This document shows positions 14,858 to 15,262 of a stretch of DNA of 15,262 nucleotides, one piece after another (within the stretch, counting starts at the first letter, position 1; every line of letters starts with the position of its first letter). The translations under genes were made by a program, and so were the position numbers. The stretch is taken from positions 1 to 15,262 of the forward strand of contig DSAV01000127.1 in NCBI GenBank assembly GCA_011046295.1. The letters run 5' to 3'. The notes beneath the pieces are model-generated. The model had not been told where the DNA came from and searched no databases. It saw only the letters and a list, made by a program, of their open reading frames with translations. Source of the stretch: Deltaproteobacteria bacterium. Its GTDB lineage: Bacteria > Desulfobacterota > Syntrophia > Syntrophales > Smithellaceae.

Positions 14858-15262
14858 CTAGGAGGAAATTTCTTCAAGACGTTTTTTCAAAATTCTTTTC
14901 AATACCTTTCCCGATTGATTACGGGGAAAATCTTTAACGAAGATTATCTTCCTGGGAATTTTATAATAAGCAATTTTATCAGACAGGGAAGCTATTATTT
15001 CATTCTCGGAAAGCTGTTGTTCTTTTTTCAAAATTACATAGGCCGCCACTACTTCTCCTCTTTTTTTATCCGGCATTCCGACTACTGCCGCTTCCTTAAC
15101 CTGGGGCAGCGACTGGATCGCCCGTTCCACTTCCGCCGGATAAATATTCTCGCCGGACGAAATAATCATCTCCACTTTTCTACCTACAATATAAATAAAA
15201 CCGTCATCATCGCGCATCCCCATATCGCCGGTATGGAACCAGTTGTTTTTCAAAGCGGAAAC
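14858..15262 (-). CDS. AMP-dependent acyl-CoA/acyl-acid synthetase, C-terminal fragment (cut by right window edge)
   Basis: The frame is open to the window edge, giving the last 134 residues of an ANL-superfamily adenylating enzyme. Visible motifs are TGD at fragment residues 11-13, the hinge GRKVEMIISSGENIYPAEVE at 27-46, and the terminal PRNQSGKVLKR block with catalytic Lys119. These are the features of fatty-acyl-CoA, coumarate-CoA or acyl-ACP ligases, which activate a carboxylic acid with ATP and load it on CoA or a carrier. The substrate pocket is outside the window, so the choice between a coumarate-type and a fatty acid ligase is open. An internal TTG at 15253 is not a credible start because the family domain clearly continues upstream. 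As the first gene visible in the block, it could activate the ammonia-lyase product or a fatty acid. Confidence 0.93.
   Translation of the reverse strand, partial: VSALKNNWFHTGDMGMRDDDGFIYIVGRKVEMIISSGENIYPAEVERAIQSLPQVKEAAVVGMPDKKRGEVVAAYVILKKEQQLSENEIIASLSDKIAYYKIPRKIIFVKDFPRNQSGKVLKRILKKRLEEISS

Overview
The window reads as one long, tightly packed gene block. All 14 protein-coding genes lie on the minus strand, so transcription runs from the right edge to the left edge. Both end genes are cut by the window: an acyl-CoA/acyl-acid synthetase on the right and a beta-ketoacyl synthase on the left. No rRNA, tRNA, CRISPR array, insertion sequence or gene on the plus strand was found, and no gap between genes is longer than about 120 bases. 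Many junctions are stop/start contacts or 1-10 base overlaps, so much of the block is probably co-translated as an operon.

The gene content is that of a lipid-like aromatic polyketide/fatty-acid pathway, closest to the aryl polyene (APE) and flexirubin families of Gram-negative bacteria. In order of transcription: AMP-dependent acyl synthetase (C-terminal part); long-chain-type acyl-CoA dehydrogenase; cobalamin-domain radical SAM enzyme; MIO-type aromatic amino acid ammonia-lyase; hotdog thioesterase; a fused DAK2-DegV (FakA-FakB-like) fatty acid kinase; family 2 glycosyltransferase; a fused MMPL/RND exporter-methyltransferase; LpxL-like acyltransferase; a 140-residue protein of unknown function; a BtrH-like acyltransferase; ABC ATPase; ABC-2 permease; acyl carrier protein; and the start of a ketosynthase.

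A working model (inference): the ammonia-lyase makes a cinnamate-type starter, probably 4-coumarate from tyrosine. It is activated and extended on the carrier protein by ketosynthases, mostly encoded beyond the left edge. The product is released or moved by the thioesterase, the LpxL-like and the BtrH-like acyltransferases, glycosylated and methylated, and exported through the inner membrane by the MMPL protein and perhaps the ABC transporter. What departs from textbook APE clusters is the fatty acid kinase fusion placed between thioesterase and glycosyltransferase, the methyltransferase fused to the exporter, the BtrH-like/ABC/ACP sub-block with its unknown small gene, and the dehydrogenase/radical SAM pair at the upstream end.

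The organism is a Gram-negative bacterium judging by the RND/MMPL exporter and LpxL-like enzyme. The mix of radical SAM/B12 enzyme, acyl-CoA dehydrogenase and moderate GC content suggests an anaerobic deltaproteobacterium (Desulfobacterota), but this is only an impression from protein style and was not tested by any search.
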